A stretch of DNA of 64,000 bases from Nereida sp965655635 (GCF_965655635.1 NZ_CBFHHE010000010.1:1-64000), one strand, 5' to 3'. Positions 35,880-45,893 are shown, counted from the first letter of the stretch. Notes: generated by a model not told the origin, from the letters alone. Made by a program: numbers and translations.

Positions 35880-36941
35880 CTAACCGTTCGGCAATAAAAG
35901 CGAGCTGTCACCGTAACTGAAAAATCGATATCCCGTGCGCACTGCGTGGTCGTAAATTTCTACGATCCGCTCTTGCCCCATCAGAGCTGATACAAGCATC
36001 ATCAGCGTAGACTTTGGCAGATGGAAGTTTGTCATCAAGCCATCGGTGATCTGAAACTCAAAACCGGGCGTGATAAAAATGTCCGTCTCGCCCCGCCATT
36101 CCGCCAAAGTGCCGTTTTTTGCTGCACTTTCGATTAGCCGAAGCGCTGTGGTTCCAACGGGAATGACGCGGCCGCCCTTTGCCTTTGTCTGATTGATCTC
36201 GGCTGCAGCACTTTTGGTAATTTCGCCCCACTCCGCGTGCATTTTATGATCTGAAATGTCGTCAACTTTGACGGGCAAGAACGTGCCCGCCCCCACGTGA
36301 AGCGTTACTTCGGTAAATGTAACGCCCTGTGCGGCCAGCGCTTCCAACAAAGGTTTATCAAAGTGAAGCGAGGCCGTCGGGGCCGCAACGGCGCCGGTAT
36401 GGCGCGCAAACACCGTTTGATAATCCGTCTTGTCCTGTGCATCTGCCTTCCGCTTTGCCTCAATATAAGGCGGTAAAGGCATGGCACCGGCAGCGTTCAG
36501 CGCCGCGTCAAAGTCATCGCCAGTAAGATTAAACTCCAAAATCCCCTGACCGTCGGCCTTAGCGGTAAGTGTCGCGGTGAGATCATTAGTAAATACGACA
36601 ACTTCGCCTACCGCAACTTTGCGCAAAGGCTTAATTAGCGCCGACCATCCACCATCGGGCTGTGGTGTCAACAATGTCACCTCAATCTTAGCACTCACTG
36701 GCCCCTGCTCAGCATCCCGCGTCCGTGTCCCCGTCAAACGCGCTGGAATGACTTTGGTGTTGTTCAAAACCAAGCGGTCACCTTTGCGCAGGTATTTGGT
36801 CAAATCTGAGACCCGCGCATCCGTAATGGTGCCTGTGTTTGGGCCGCTGGCCACCAACAACCGCGCGCTTGTTCGAGGCACCGCAGGACGTGTTGCAATC
36901 AAATTGTCCGGCAAGTCAAAGTCGAAATCAGAAAGTTTCAA
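35880..36941 (-). CDS. queA: S-adenosylmethionine:tRNA ribosyltransferase-isomerase
   Basis: Builds the epoxyqueuosine cyclopentene ring on tRNA wobble position 34. The 353-residue product begins MKLSDFDFDLPDNLIATRPA, exactly the family start, but its start codon here is TTG at 36941. Conserved segments include GDRLVLNNTKVIPARL, LHVGAGTFLPVKVDDI and the C-terminal FHLPKSTLMMLVSAL. It begins 14 bp after the AsmA-like gene ends, implying one transcript. Confidence 0.95.
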   Translation of the reverse strand: MKLSDFDFDLPDNLIATRPAVPRTSARLLVASGPNTGTITDARVSDLTKYLRKGDRLVLNNTKVIPARLTGTRTRDAEQGPVSAKIEVTLLTPQPDGGWSALIKPLRKVAVGEVVVFTNDLTATLTAKADGQGILEFNLTGDDFDAALNAAGAMPLPPYIEAKRKADAQDKTDYQTVFARHTGAVAAPTASLHFDKPLLEALAAQGVTFTEVTLHVGAGTFLPVKVDDISDHKMHAEWGEITKSAAAEINQTKAKGGRVIPVGTTALRLIESAAKNGTLAEWRGETDIFITPGFEFQITDGLMTNFHLPKSTLMMLVSALMGQERIVEIYDHAVRTGYRFFSYGDSSLLLPNG

Positions 36942-36955
36942 TTTGTCTCAATCCT

Positions 36956-39900
36956 TTAGTCGTTTTCACGTTGCGGCGGTGGTCGGCGAAATATCTCACG
37001 AAACATTCCAGGCGTGAATATCGACAATGGTTGGACTTGCACAGAGGGGTTCGGTGCCTTGCCAGACAAATCGAAGTTGAAGCCCAACAGCCCCTCGCCA
37101 CGTCTAGTGAAGACCTGGCCAATCCCATTCAAAACATAGAGCGGCGATGCCACGCCCTGCATATCAATCGCACGATCGGAGAAGCGGTAAACACCGTCCA
37201 TGGACAGCCCAATCGACGGACCTGTTGCTGCACTAGAATAAAGCGTGAGCCCCGAGGATGAGAGCTGAAATGATGCCTCGACATTGCTAAAATAGATGCC
37301 GCCCTGCGCCATTTGATCCAGCAATCCGACGACCGAAATCGCGTTCAAAAGTCCTGCGAGCGTGGGCGTTTCCAAAATGCGTGTGTCCGTCACCAAGAGC
37401 GTGCCGTCATACACCCCAAACGTCGGCGTTGGCTTCAGTATCAGATCAAGCGCACCGCCTTTAGCGGTCCCTATTAACTTCGCCGCGGCACCGACGCTGC
37501 CCGCATCATCACTGCGCAGCCGAATAGCTGTTCCATTGGCGACCGTCACCAAAGTTCCCGTAACCACAGCGCCGCCATTCACGCGTGCCCTGAAGCGTCC
37601 ATTAAGTCCCCCACGGGGAGTTATTTCGCCCCGTAGATCTGTAAACGAAAGGCTGTTACTCACGATCACTCGGTCAAGGGCAATGTTCAACGCGCCACCA
37701 CTCGCCCCGTTCACACCACCGCCATCAACAGCCTGACGGGCACGGCGCAAATCCAGCCGTCCTCCGGTCACATTAACCTTTGGAGGCTGACCAACTCCTT
37801 GCCCAACCAGCTCAACTGCACCCGCGAACCAATCACCTACCTCAACACTTGAAAACGATGCCATAGCAAGCGCTCCGCTTTGATCAAGAGTAATCTGCCC
37901 TGCTACACGAAGTCCGCTACCAGACAGTTCAAACCTCTCCACAATTGCGGGATTGTCTGGCGTTCCAAGCCTACCGCTCATGACCAAGCTGCCTGTTGAC
38001 TCTACGTCTTTTTGCCAGCCCAATTCAGGGATAGAGAGTTTCGCGCCTTGCAAATCGGAGCGCAGCGTAAAACTGCCCCCGTTTTCGTCTAACGCCACTT
38101 CAATATCTGCTTGAGTGGCCCCAACAAAAAGCCCATCCGGCAATACGATCCCGAACTCCGCCAACGCGTCGCCCGTAAGATCAATGACAGCACGCAAACT
38201 AGGTTGGGAAGCGACTACACCCTCTTGTGGCTTCCCAATGGGTTGCTGCCAAACTCCGCTCAGGTTTACACCGTCAACACTAGCTTTCCCCTTTATTTCA
38301 ATACTTTGCGGGGAGACTTTAATGTTTAACTGATCTGTAGAAAGACTACGCCCCGCAACAATAGCATCACTAGTAACATTCGTCAGGACACCCTCAGCAT
38401 CAAAGATGGTTGAGTCGCTCCTACGGTCTTTTATAAGCGGGACGTCGAGCCTGACATCTACGTCTGCACGTCCGTCAGCAAATGTGACAGGCAAAGCCCC
38501 ATCCTTCAATATCTCCAGCGGCTTTTGGTTTAATAAGGCCAGCCCTGCGGTAATTGTGCTGTCTGATTTCAGATCTAGCGAAAGCAAAGCTCTGCCTTCT
38601 TTCGGACCTACCCACAGGGTAGATCCACCAGCATTAATGGCCCCACCTTGGGGCGCTAAAACAGCACCGCTACTAAGCGCTAATGCGAACGCAGCACCTT
38701 CGAAACTCGCGACACCGACGCCATTCTTGATCGGCGCCATCGGACGCAGATAGTGCACAGTAGCATCTGAAAAATCAAAGCCCCCTTGCACAATTGGCTT
38801 GTGGTTCGGCAAAATTCGAACAGCCGCACGGCCATTTTTAAGCGTGCCCCCATCGAGATTGTTCACCAACCAATCGCGGGTAGGTCGAAGGGCCGTCAAT
38901 GGCCAAAGGCTTAGGGCCGTAGCAACATCCGTTCGGTCCCCTTCAAGGTTAAGCGCCACAGACCAACCGTCCATGTTTGATGCAACCCGACCATCACTTC
39001 GCACCATTGGTGCCACAGCGGCATTATTGCCCAATGGTTGTGGCCTGCCGTAGAGTTGCCCGATATCAATTGCAAACGGATCAATCTCCATGCGGAAATC
39101 AATCCCCGCGTCTCGAATTTCAATGGGCACATCAAACGCGTCAGGCGGATCAATCAACAATGTAGAGATTGCAAATTGTCCCAGAAGCGTTTCAGGCACA
39201 CCATTAGTTTGATCCTGCAAATATGCCGTTCCAGAAGCGACGGCTGTGACCAAATCACTAGAAACGCGCACCTCATCAAACGTGAGCTTTTCAGCAGGGG
39301 CATCATACTGAAAATACGCCCGCGCTGAGTTGAAGGGCAAAGGTTCGCTACCCGCCACAGGCGCCAGCGCCCCCGCACCCAAATCAAGTGTGCCAAACAC
39401 ATCCGCTGCCTCGCCCCCTGACGTAATTGCAAAGCGAAGCGCACCTGAAATTGGTGCGTCCAGAACACCAAGCCACGCAAGGCTTGGCACCTGCCCCGCA
39501 ACAAGGCTGGCCCGCGCGTCAGTCAAGCTCAACCCGACAGTGCCAAGTGGCAAAGGTGTCTCTGTTTCCGCCTCCGTAGCCCGCCTTGGCACGTCATATG
39601 TGGCAGTAAACGTGGTGACGTCAGCCCCCCCTGTCAGGACCGCTGCATCCGCACGCATTCGAACACCAGTCCGATCTTGCTCAAGCAAGACGCGTGCCCC
39701 ATCCACGGTCAGCACTTGGCCGCTGACCCCGTCCTCATATCGAACACTCAGCGAAGTCGCCTCGATCGCATCAATCGTTGTTAGCCCGGGCTGTTCAAAC
39801 ACAGTCGCAAGATCAAGCATAAGGCCACCGAAAGAGGCATCCGAGATACTTTGCGAACCAAAATTAAGGTTAAAGCGACCGTCGAGGTTACGGCTGACCC

Positions 39901-40324
39901 GTGCGCGCAAACCGCTTACCTCAAGACGTTTCGCCGCCAACTCCCCTCGTGCTAATGCCCGCCGCAAAAGATCAATACGAACATCCGCCAACACAGCAAG
40001 GCGCGCGCCGTCGTCTGATGTCAACTCCATATCTTGAAGCGTTATGTGCGTATGTAACTGCCGATCAAGTGTCACTTGCAGACCACGTACAGCGACGTTC
40101 GCGCGCGGCAATATCTGGGACAATCGGGCCTCGACGTCCTTGCGAACCCAATCAGGCGCGGTAATCGCACGGTCCAGATTGGCCCCAACCGCGATCCCTA
40201 AACCCACGACGAACAAGAACGATATCGCTGCAATTACGCGCATAATCCCCAAGAACGGGACACGTCGCTTGGACGCACCAACGGCGGCAGTGTCGGTCAA
40301 ATCAGGATCGGAAGAAGTGTTCAT
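36956..40324 (-). CDS. AsmA/TamB-like protein (DUF3971-type), 1122 residues
   Basis: A very large protein with one N-terminal membrane helix (about residues 24-46, IMRVIAAISFLFVVGLGIAV) and a long, beta-rich periplasmic region. The C-terminal part (GNIDLRRAR-like GGRLDLRRARQ, then LLNAISVVGLLDQM and FDLSGKAPNPSVQVQPLS) is that of the AsmA-like/YhdP branch. These proteins form long hydrophobic grooves bridging the inner and outer membranes, and move phospholipid in E. coli. The role in this organism is inferred from that. It is followed by queA. Confidence 0.82.
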   Translation of the reverse strand: MNTSSDPDLTDTAAVGASKRRVPFLGIMRVIAAISFLFVVGLGIAVGANLDRAITAPDWVRKDVEARLSQILPRANVAVRGLQVTLDRQLHTHITLQDMELTSDDGARLAVLADVRIDLLRRALARGELAAKRLEVSGLRARVSRNLDGRFNLNFGSQSISDASFGGLMLDLATVFEQPGLTTIDAIEATSLSVRYEDGVSGQVLTVDGARVLLEQDRTGVRMRADAAVLTGGADVTTFTATYDVPRRATEAETETPLPLGTVGLSLTDARASLVAGQVPSLAWLGVLDAPISGALRFAITSGGEAADVFGTLDLGAGALAPVAGSEPLPFNSARAYFQYDAPAEKLTFDEVRVSSDLVTAVASGTAYLQDQTNGVPETLLGQFAISTLLIDPPDAFDVPIEIRDAGIDFRMEIDPFAIDIGQLYGRPQPLGNNAAVAPMVRSDGRVASNMDGWSVALNLEGDRTDVATALSLWPLTALRPTRDWLVNNLDGGTLKNGRAAVRILPNHKPIVQGGFDFSDATVHYLRPMAPIKNGVGVASFEGAAFALALSSGAVLAPQGGAINAGGSTLWVGPKEGRALLSLDLKSDSTITAGLALLNQKPLEILKDGALPVTFADGRADVDVRLDVPLIKDRRSDSTIFDAEGVLTNVTSDAIVAGRSLSTDQLNIKVSPQSIEIKGKASVDGVNLSGVWQQPIGKPQEGVVASQPSLRAVIDLTGDALAEFGIVLPDGLFVGATQADIEVALDENGGSFTLRSDLQGAKLSIPELGWQKDVESTGSLVMSGRLGTPDNPAIVERFELSGSGLRVAGQITLDQSGALAMASFSSVEVGDWFAGAVELVGQGVGQPPKVNVTGGRLDLRRARQAVDGGGVNGASGGALNIALDRVIVSNSLSFTDLRGEITPRGGLNGRFRARVNGGAVVTGTLVTVANGTAIRLRSDDAGSVGAAAKLIGTAKGGALDLILKPTPTFGVYDGTLLVTDTRILETPTLAGLLNAISVVGLLDQMAQGGIYFSNVEASFQLSSSGLTLYSSAATGPSIGLSMDGVYRFSDRAIDMQGVASPLYVLNGIGQVFTRRGEGLLGFNFDLSGKAPNPSVQVQPLSIFTPGMFREIFRRPPPQREND

Positions 40325-40471
40325 ATCGAAAAGACGGCCGCTGCGCTGTGACGTGGCCTTTATATTCGCCGCTGATGGCCTAAAACAAAAGACCAGAATC
40401 GCATTGCACGCGGCTAAGCGTCATCCGCGGCATCCGCACCCGCGAGTACAAACAAACATAGGACCGAAATC

Positions 40472-40954
40472 ATGACACAAAAAGAACTCAACATCGGCGA
40501 CATCGCACCTCCGTTCACTCTGCCCCGCGATGGCGGTGGGCAAGTCTCTTTAACTGATTATGCGGGCCAATCTGTCGTGCTTTATTTTTATCCGCGCGAT
40601 GACACTCCGGGGTGTACAAAAGAAGCGATTGGATTCACCGAAATGGCCGCTGAGTTTGCGGCCGCGAACACGGCGGTGATCGGCGCATCAAAGGATAGCG
40701 TGAAAAAGCATGACAAGTTTCGCGAGAAGCACAGCCTTGGCGTTGTGTTGGTGTCTGACGAAGAAAGCGATTTGTGTGAGACATATGGCGTTTGGGTCGA
40801 GAAAAACATGTACGGCAAGACCTACATGGGAATTGAACGTGCAACATTCTTGATTGGGCCCGATGGAAAAATCGCGCAAATCTGGCGGAAAGTGAAAGTG
40901 CCGGGGCACGTCGAAGCGGTGCTTGAGGCCGTGCGCGCCCTAGACGTCGCATAA
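40472..40954 (+). CDS. bcp: Thioredoxin-dependent thiol peroxidase (Bcp/PrxQ)
   Basis: A 160-residue peroxiredoxin that reduces hydroperoxides. The peroxidatic cysteine is Cys48 in DDTPGCTKEA. The resolving cysteine found five residues later in E. coli Bcp is replaced by isoleucine (EAIGF); the only other cysteine is Cys102 (SDLCETYGVW), so it may be resolved by that residue or by an external thiol. It is divergent from the AsmA-like gene and 41 bp before the DUF455 gene. Confidence 0.93.
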   Translation: MTQKELNIGDIAPPFTLPRDGGGQVSLTDYAGQSVVLYFYPRDDTPGCTKEAIGFTEMAAEFAAANTAVIGASKDSVKKHDKFREKHSLGVVLVSDEESDLCETYGVWVEKNMYGKTYMGIERATFLIGPDGKIAQIWRKVKVPGHVEAVLEAVRALDVA

Positions 40955-40995
40955 CCCTCACGCTAAACGGCAAAAACCACCTAAACGGAGCGCCC

Positions 40996-41817
40996 ATGAT
41001 CTCTCTCACGCAAATGGCGACAGATGTTTTGCAAACAGCAGATGGCGCGGAAAAAACGGCCCTCTCCCGTAAATACGCGGCGGAGTGGTTTGCCTCACGC
41101 GAAGCGGGCGCACCCTTTGAAATTGGCACGGCAGTGCCGCCGTTGCGCCCCGCGCGCCCACAAAAACCCGCGCTGCTTGATCCGCGTGATGTGCCCCGCC
41201 GCAAACCTGGCACACCCGAGGGCCGCGTGGCCATGTTGCACGCCGTTGCCCACATCGAGCTTAACGCCGTTGATCTGCACTGGGACATCATTGCGCGCTT
41301 TGGCGGACGGGTCGATTTCCCAATCAGTTTTTACGATGATTGGGTGAAATCTGCCGATGAGGAGAGTAAACATTTCAGCCTCATGAGCGATTGTTTGGCC
41401 AATTACGGCGCGCATTACGGTAGTCTTGATGCGCACGCTGGCATGTGGTCCGCCGCCGAAGATACAGCCGATGATATTCTGGGCCGTCTCGCCGTGGTTC
41501 CTATGGTGCTTGAGGCGCGCGGTCTCGACGTCACACCTGGTATGATTAAGCTATTCAAACAGGCAAAAGACACCGCCGCCGTTGGAGCGATGGAAGTGAT
41601 CTACGCCGAAGAAGTGCATCATGTCAGCTACGGCTCAAAGTGGTTTCACTTTCTATGTGGCCGCCAAAATCTTGATCCGACACCAACATTCCACCGCCTT
41701 GTCCGAAAATATTTCCACAGCGCGCTAAAGCCGCCGTTCAACGAAGAGAAGCGCGCAGAAGCGGGTATTCCACCAGATTTTTACTGGCCACTCAGCGAAA
41801 GTGCTGCTGTGCGCTAA
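40996..41817 (+). CDS. DUF455 ferritin-like domain protein
   Basis: A 273-residue protein. The centre contains two ferritin-like metal-ligand helices: HAVAHIELNAVDLHWD and IYAEEVHHVSYG, each with the Glu-x-x-His type pairing. The N-terminal segment has the basic, proline-rich RPARPQKPALLDPRDVPRR stretch common to DUF455. The metal and reaction are unknown; rubrerythrin-like oxidant handling is a possibility given bcp next door. Confidence 0.85.
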   Translation: MISLTQMATDVLQTADGAEKTALSRKYAAEWFASREAGAPFEIGTAVPPLRPARPQKPALLDPRDVPRRKPGTPEGRVAMLHAVAHIELNAVDLHWDIIARFGGRVDFPISFYDDWVKSADEESKHFSLMSDCLANYGAHYGSLDAHAGMWSAAEDTADDILGRLAVVPMVLEARGLDVTPGMIKLFKQAKDTAAVGAMEVIYAEEVHHVSYGSKWFHFLCGRQNLDPTPTFHRLVRKYFHSALKPPFNEEKRAEAGIPPDFYWPLSESAAVR

Positions 41818-42008
41818 GTATCTGCGTGCCCACTTAAATATTCGGCAAGAACCCGCCAGTTTTGAACCATTGCATGCCCACGCACCTTTGCCCGGGGCCA
41901 AAATTGTTTGCGGTCCATTAACCACCGCCTTAAACCATTGTGAAGGATGTACTTTGCAGTCAGGTCGCAGAGCCATCGTGACGTAACAAACCGAAACGGA
42001 ACAGTTTT

Positions 42009-43328
42009 TTGGCACTACCTTGGATGAACCGTTTGAACCACCGCCTTGAAAACGTCTTCCCCGAGCGGCGGTTGTTTTTGCGTTCAGACAATGAGACCCG
42101 CTATATTCTGCTCAAACCCGTGACCCAATTAGTTGGCATCGTTGGCAGTACGGCCGTTATCGCTTGGTCGATCATCGCTACCTCAATTTTGATCATGGAT
42201 AGCATCGGCGCTGGCAATTTCCGCGAGCAGGCGAAACGTGATCAAGCGTTCTATCTTGAACGACTGAACGCGCTGGCGGATGAACGTGACGCCCGCGCGG
42301 CCGAAGCATTGGCCTCTCAAGAACGGTTCAACACTGCCCTGAGCCAGATTTCTGTGATGCAGACGCAATTGTTGGAAACCCAAGAAAGGCGCCGCGAGCT
42401 TGAAATTGGGATGGAAGCTTTCCAAGAAACTCTGCGCCGCGTGAGCGGAGAGCGCGAAGACGCCCGTGAAAAGCTGCAAGAGTTGAACGCGTCCCTCGAG
42501 GGTGAAACTGAAACCGGACAGAATCCGCTGAGCGCCGCGCGTGACCTTGAAACCACCGTCGATTACCTGGCCGGTGCCCTGTCGGAAACCGCAGGCGAGC
42601 GGGACACAGTTGTGGCAGACGCTCAGGCCGCGCTGATTGCCGCCGATGAAATGGCCGCAGAGCTCAAAATCCTTGGAGACCGCAACAACGAAATTTTCCG
42701 CGCCCTAGAGGAAGCGATGACAGTTTCAGTCGAGCCGCTGGACAAGATGTTCCGCAAGGCAGGTTTGTCGACGGATAATCTTCTCAAGCAAGTGCGCCGT
42801 GGGTATTCTGGACAAGGCGGCCCCCTCGCCCCTTTGTCCTTCTCGACCCGCGGGGAGATTGATCCAAGTGCCGAACGTGCCAACAGCATCATCAGTAAAC
42901 TCGATGAGCTGAACCTCTATCGAATCGCTGCCCAAAAAGCACCGTTCACAATGCCGGTGACGAACAATTATCGTTTCACCTCTGGGTTTGGTCCCCGCTG
43001 GGGCCGTATGCACAACGGCACAGATTTTGCGGCACCGATCGGCACACCGATCTATGCACCAGCGGACGGTGTAGTAACTTTTGCTGGCTGGTCGTCAGGA
43101 TATGGACGTTTGGTGAAGATCAAACACGACTTCGGCATCGAAACAAGATATGCCCACCAATCCAGAATTCGCGTAAAAGTAGGCCAAAGGGTCTCGCGCG
43201 GGGACCGGATCGGTGATATTGGCAACACTGGCCGGTCCACTGGACCGCACTTACACTACGAGATCCGCGTTGGCGGGCGTCCCATCAACCCAATGATCTA
43301 TATCAAGGCTGGTCAAAATGTTTTCTAA
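42009..43328 (+). CDS. M23 (LytM-type) peptidase with coiled coil
   Basis: A membrane-anchored murein endopeptidase or amidase activator of 439 residues if the TTG at 42009 is the start; ATG at 42024 (434 residues) is the alternative. A GGAA site favours the TTG. One membrane helix lies near residues 40-60. A long coiled coil follows to about residue 200. The C-terminal LytM domain has the zinc-site segments RMHNGTDFAAPIG and GPHLHYEIRVGG plus the YAHQS histidine. It overlaps the bactofilin gene by 11 bp, tying the hydrolase to a cytoskeletal scaffold. Confidence 0.9.
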   Translation: MALPWMNRLNHRLENVFPERRLFLRSDNETRYILLKPVTQLVGIVGSTAVIAWSIIATSILIMDSIGAGNFREQAKRDQAFYLERLNALADERDARAAEALASQERFNTALSQISVMQTQLLETQERRRELEIGMEAFQETLRRVSGEREDAREKLQELNASLEGETETGQNPLSAARDLETTVDYLAGALSETAGERDTVVADAQAALIAADEMAAELKILGDRNNEIFRALEEAMTVSVEPLDKMFRKAGLSTDNLLKQVRRGYSGQGGPLAPLSFSTRGEIDPSAERANSIISKLDELNLYRIAAQKAPFTMPVTNNYRFTSGFGPRWGRMHNGTDFAAPIGTPIYAPADGVVTFAGWSSGYGRLVKIKHDFGIETRYAHQSRIRVKVGQRVSRGDRIGDIGNTGRSTGPHLHYEIRVGGRPINPMIYIKAGQNVF

Positions 43329-43812
43329 AAGCAAAATCAACGATCCTGCACCCAAAAGCGATGACACAACTGCGGCCCCCGCTCCTGCGGCAGCCAAAGC
43401 GTCGACACCCGAATTCAAGCGATCTGCGCCTAAACCCAAAGCGCCAGCATCGCTGATCTCTAGCGATCTGCACGTCAAAGGCAACCTGCGCACCGCGGGC
43501 GATATTCAAGTTGAAGGCGAAGTAGAAGGCGACATCCGCGCCCATTTGCTGACCATCGGCGAAAGCGCAACGATCCGAGGCGAAGTTATTGCTGACGACG
43601 TTGTCATTCACGGTCACATCGTTGGGCGCGTACGCGGTCTGAAAGTGCGCCTGACATCAACTGCACGCGTTGAGGGTGACATCATCCACAAGACAATCGC
43701 AATTGAGAGTGGCGCGCATTTCGAGGGGTCCGTTCAACGTCAGGACGACCCACTGGCAGCCGGTGCTAAATCAGCGCCTGCACCAAAGCCTGCGCCAACC
43801 AAGCCTGCATAA
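43318..43812 (+). CDS. Bactofilin
   Basis: A 164-residue polymer-forming cytoskeletal protein. A flexible Lys/Ala/Pro-rich N-terminus (about 45 residues) precedes the right-handed beta-helix core (ISSDLHVKGNLRTAGDIQVE, then EGDIRAHLLTIGESATIRGE), ending in another Ala/Pro-rich tail. Bactofilins recruit peptidoglycan enzymes. The 11-bp overlap with the M23 peptidase gene repeats the bactofilin/LytM pairing known in Helicobacter and Caulobacter relatives. A strong terminator follows. Confidence 0.93.
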   Translation: MFSKSKINDPAPKSDDTTAAPAPAAAKASTPEFKRSAPKPKAPASLISSDLHVKGNLRTAGDIQVEGEVEGDIRAHLLTIGESATIRGEVIADDVVIHGHIVGRVRGLKVRLTSTARVEGDIIHKTIAIESGAHFEGSVQRQDDPLAAGAKSAPAPKPAPTKPA

Positions 43813-43833
43813 CAGGCGAAGGCATACAATTTT

Positions 43834-43864
43834 AAAAGGCGTCCTTCGGGGCGCCTTTTTTATT
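43834..43864 (+). terminator. Terminator after bactofilin
   Basis: An 11-bp stem with a TTCG tetraloop (AAAAGGCGTCC-TTCG-GGGCGCCTTTT, one T-G pair) and six or more Ts, 22 bp past the stop. Confidence 0.88.
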
Positions 43865-43878
43865 ATCTTGCACCGACA

Positions 43879-44652
43879 TCAGCCGGACTTTTGTGGGCGG
43901 GAGTGATCCGGAATTTGTTGAATTTTATACAGATGCCATGTGGCGTGCCCAAAGAGCGGCAGCACAATAAACATCCCCAGAAATGCGGGAATAATTGCCG
44001 CAATTGAGGCAAGACCAATCACCGCCCCCCAGATCATATAGGGCACGGGATAGGCCATCACCTGAGCAATTGATGCAAGACCCGCAGTCATAAAATCAAC
44101 ATCACGATCAATAAGCATCGGCAATCCGAAAAGCGTCATTGAGAATATCAGCGTCAAAAAGCCAGCGCCGACGCCTGTGCCAATTGCCAGCATGGTAAGG
44201 CCGTTGGCGCTTAGAAACACCTCTGCACTGGACGAAATATTGACCATCGGCTGTCGACCTAAAAACAGCGCAAAAAGCATATGTCCAAGGAAAAACCAAA
44301 ACAGCAGTATCACCACAACAATCACCGCAAGCCACGGCACTTGTCCATTTTTAAGCGCCCAGATGGCTCACAAAATATCCCACATTGTGATGGGCCGCCC
44401 ACGATGATGTTGCCAACTGATCAAATAAAACCCAAGTGCCGCAAGTGAGCCAACCATCAGCAATCCCATAACCGCAAGCACAAACCAATAGCTGTGCCCA
44501 GAGGCATATTTCAGCGTGGCAATTGCAAGGCCGATGATTACAAAGGCACCCGCAAGCACCAGTGCAAACGCTGGGTAGCGCACCAAATCAACCGCCCCTG
44601 CCCGAAGCGCACGCGTAAAATCACTGCGCTTAGGGGCACGAAATTTTGTCAC
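43879..44652 (-). pseudogene. DUF2189 membrane protein interrupted by an in-frame TGA
   Basis: Two frames lie in the same phase on the minus strand: 44652-44368 (94 residues, GTG start, ending ITMWDIL) and the part reaching 43879. Between them is one TGA (44368-44370). Reading through it gives WDIL-stop-AIWALKNGQVPWLAV and a 257-residue protein with about six membrane helices. The LFALFLG segment and the N-terminal ALRAGAVDL start are typical of DUF2189. CGA to TGA or TGG to TGA would explain the stop. RF2 (prfB) is present and TGA ends other genes, so recoding is unlikely. The C-terminal part has its own ATG at 44340 and might be made alone. Function unknown. Confidence 0.75.
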
Positions 44653-44765
44653 GCCATGCGGTCTATCTTTGAGGTAGTCACTCTACGAGCGTAGCGCGCA
44701 GCGGATCAAGCGGTCAATCTTTGCTACAGATCAGCGCTTATTGGCAAGCTAACTGCAGGGCTACG

Positions 44766-45893
44766 TTAGTCTTCCGCATTAGCTTCTGCGCGCGATTTAC
44801 CGGAAACATTCATCGCCAGCGTCGCGCCCATCAAGCCATCAAGATCACCGTCGAGAACACCTTTGGTATCGGACGTCTCAAAGCTGGTGCGCAGGTCTTT
44901 CACCATCTGGTAAGGTTGCAGCACATACGAGCGGATTTGGTTGCCCCAACCAGCATCACCTTTGTTTTCGTGCGCTTCGTTGATGGCCGCGTTACGGCGG
45001 TCCAACTCCATTTGATACAAGCGCGATTTCAACGCTTTCATCGCAATATCGCGGTTCTGATGCTGAGATTTCTCAGAACTGGTCACAACAATGCCTGTTG
45101 GGTTGTGTGTAATCCGGACGGCCGAGTCAGTCGTGTTCACGTGCTGTCCGCCCGCCCCAGATGAACGATACGTATCAATCCGGATATCAGCGGGGTTCAC
45201 CTCAATGTCGATGTTGTCATCGACGACTGGATAAACCCAGACTGACGTGAAGGACGTGTGTCGCTTGGCGGCGCTATCGAACGGGCTGATACGCACCAAA
45301 CGGTGCACGCCGCTTTCGGACTTCAACCAGCCATAGGCGTTTGGACCACTGATCTTGTACGCCGCAGACTTGATGCCCGCTTCGTCACCAGCCGATTCCG
45401 ATTGCAGCTCAACTTTATAGCCCTTCTTTTCGGCCCAGCGGACATACATCCGCGCAAGCATGCTTGCCCAATCACACGACTCTGTTCCGCCGGCACCGGC
45501 GTTAATTTCAAGGAAGGTATCATTGCCGTCGGCCTCGCCATTCAGCAATGCCTCAAGCTCTTTCGCAGCGGCCGTTTCTTTCAGGTCACGCAGGGCTTGC
45601 TCGGCTTCTGCCACCACATCCGCGTCGTCTTCCATTTCACCCAATTCGATCAACTCAATATTGTCCGCCAAGGCTTGGGTCAGGTTTTTCTCAACGGCCA
45701 TGGCATCAACCAGAACCTGTCGCTCGCGCATCAATTTTTGCGCGTTGTCCGGATCATTCCAAAGGTCAGGATCTTCTGCGCGGGCATTAAACTCTTCAAG
45801 GCGGTACGGCGCAGTCTCGATATCCATACGCTGGCGGACCAACTCAAGGGACTTTTCGATCTCGGTAACGATGTTCTGGATTTCTGCGCGCAT
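44766..45893 (-). CDS. prfB: Peptide chain release factor 2
   Basis: Reads UAA and UGA stops. The 375-residue protein starts at the ATG at 45893. It has the SPF recognition tripeptide (RISPFDSAAK), which marks RF2 as opposed to RF1, and the catalytic GGQ loop (SSGAGGQHVNTTDS). The frame is continuous: the in-frame UGA and frameshift site known from E. coli prfB are absent. It is followed downstream by the broken DUF2189 gene and preceded by mrcA. Confidence 0.96.
   Translation of the reverse strand: MRAEIQNIVTEIEKSLELVRQRMDIETAPYRLEEFNARAEDPDLWNDPDNAQKLMRERQVLVDAMAVEKNLTQALADNIELIELGEMEDDADVVAEAEQALRDLKETAAAKELEALLNGEADGNDTFLEINAGAGGTESCDWASMLARMYVRWAEKKGYKVELQSESAGDEAGIKSAAYKISGPNAYGWLKSESGVHRLVRISPFDSAAKRHTSFTSVWVYPVVDDNIDIEVNPADIRIDTYRSSGAGGQHVNTTDSAVRITHNPTGIVVTSSEKSQHQNRDIAMKALKSRLYQMELDRRNAAINEAHENKGDAGWGNQIRSYVLQPYQMVKDLRTSFETSDTKGVLDGDLDGLMGATLAMNVSGKSRAEANAED

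Noticed and set aside
44766..45893. Programmed frameshift in prfB
   Set aside because: The RF2 frame is continuous from a normal ATG; the internal UGA site known from E. coli is absent.
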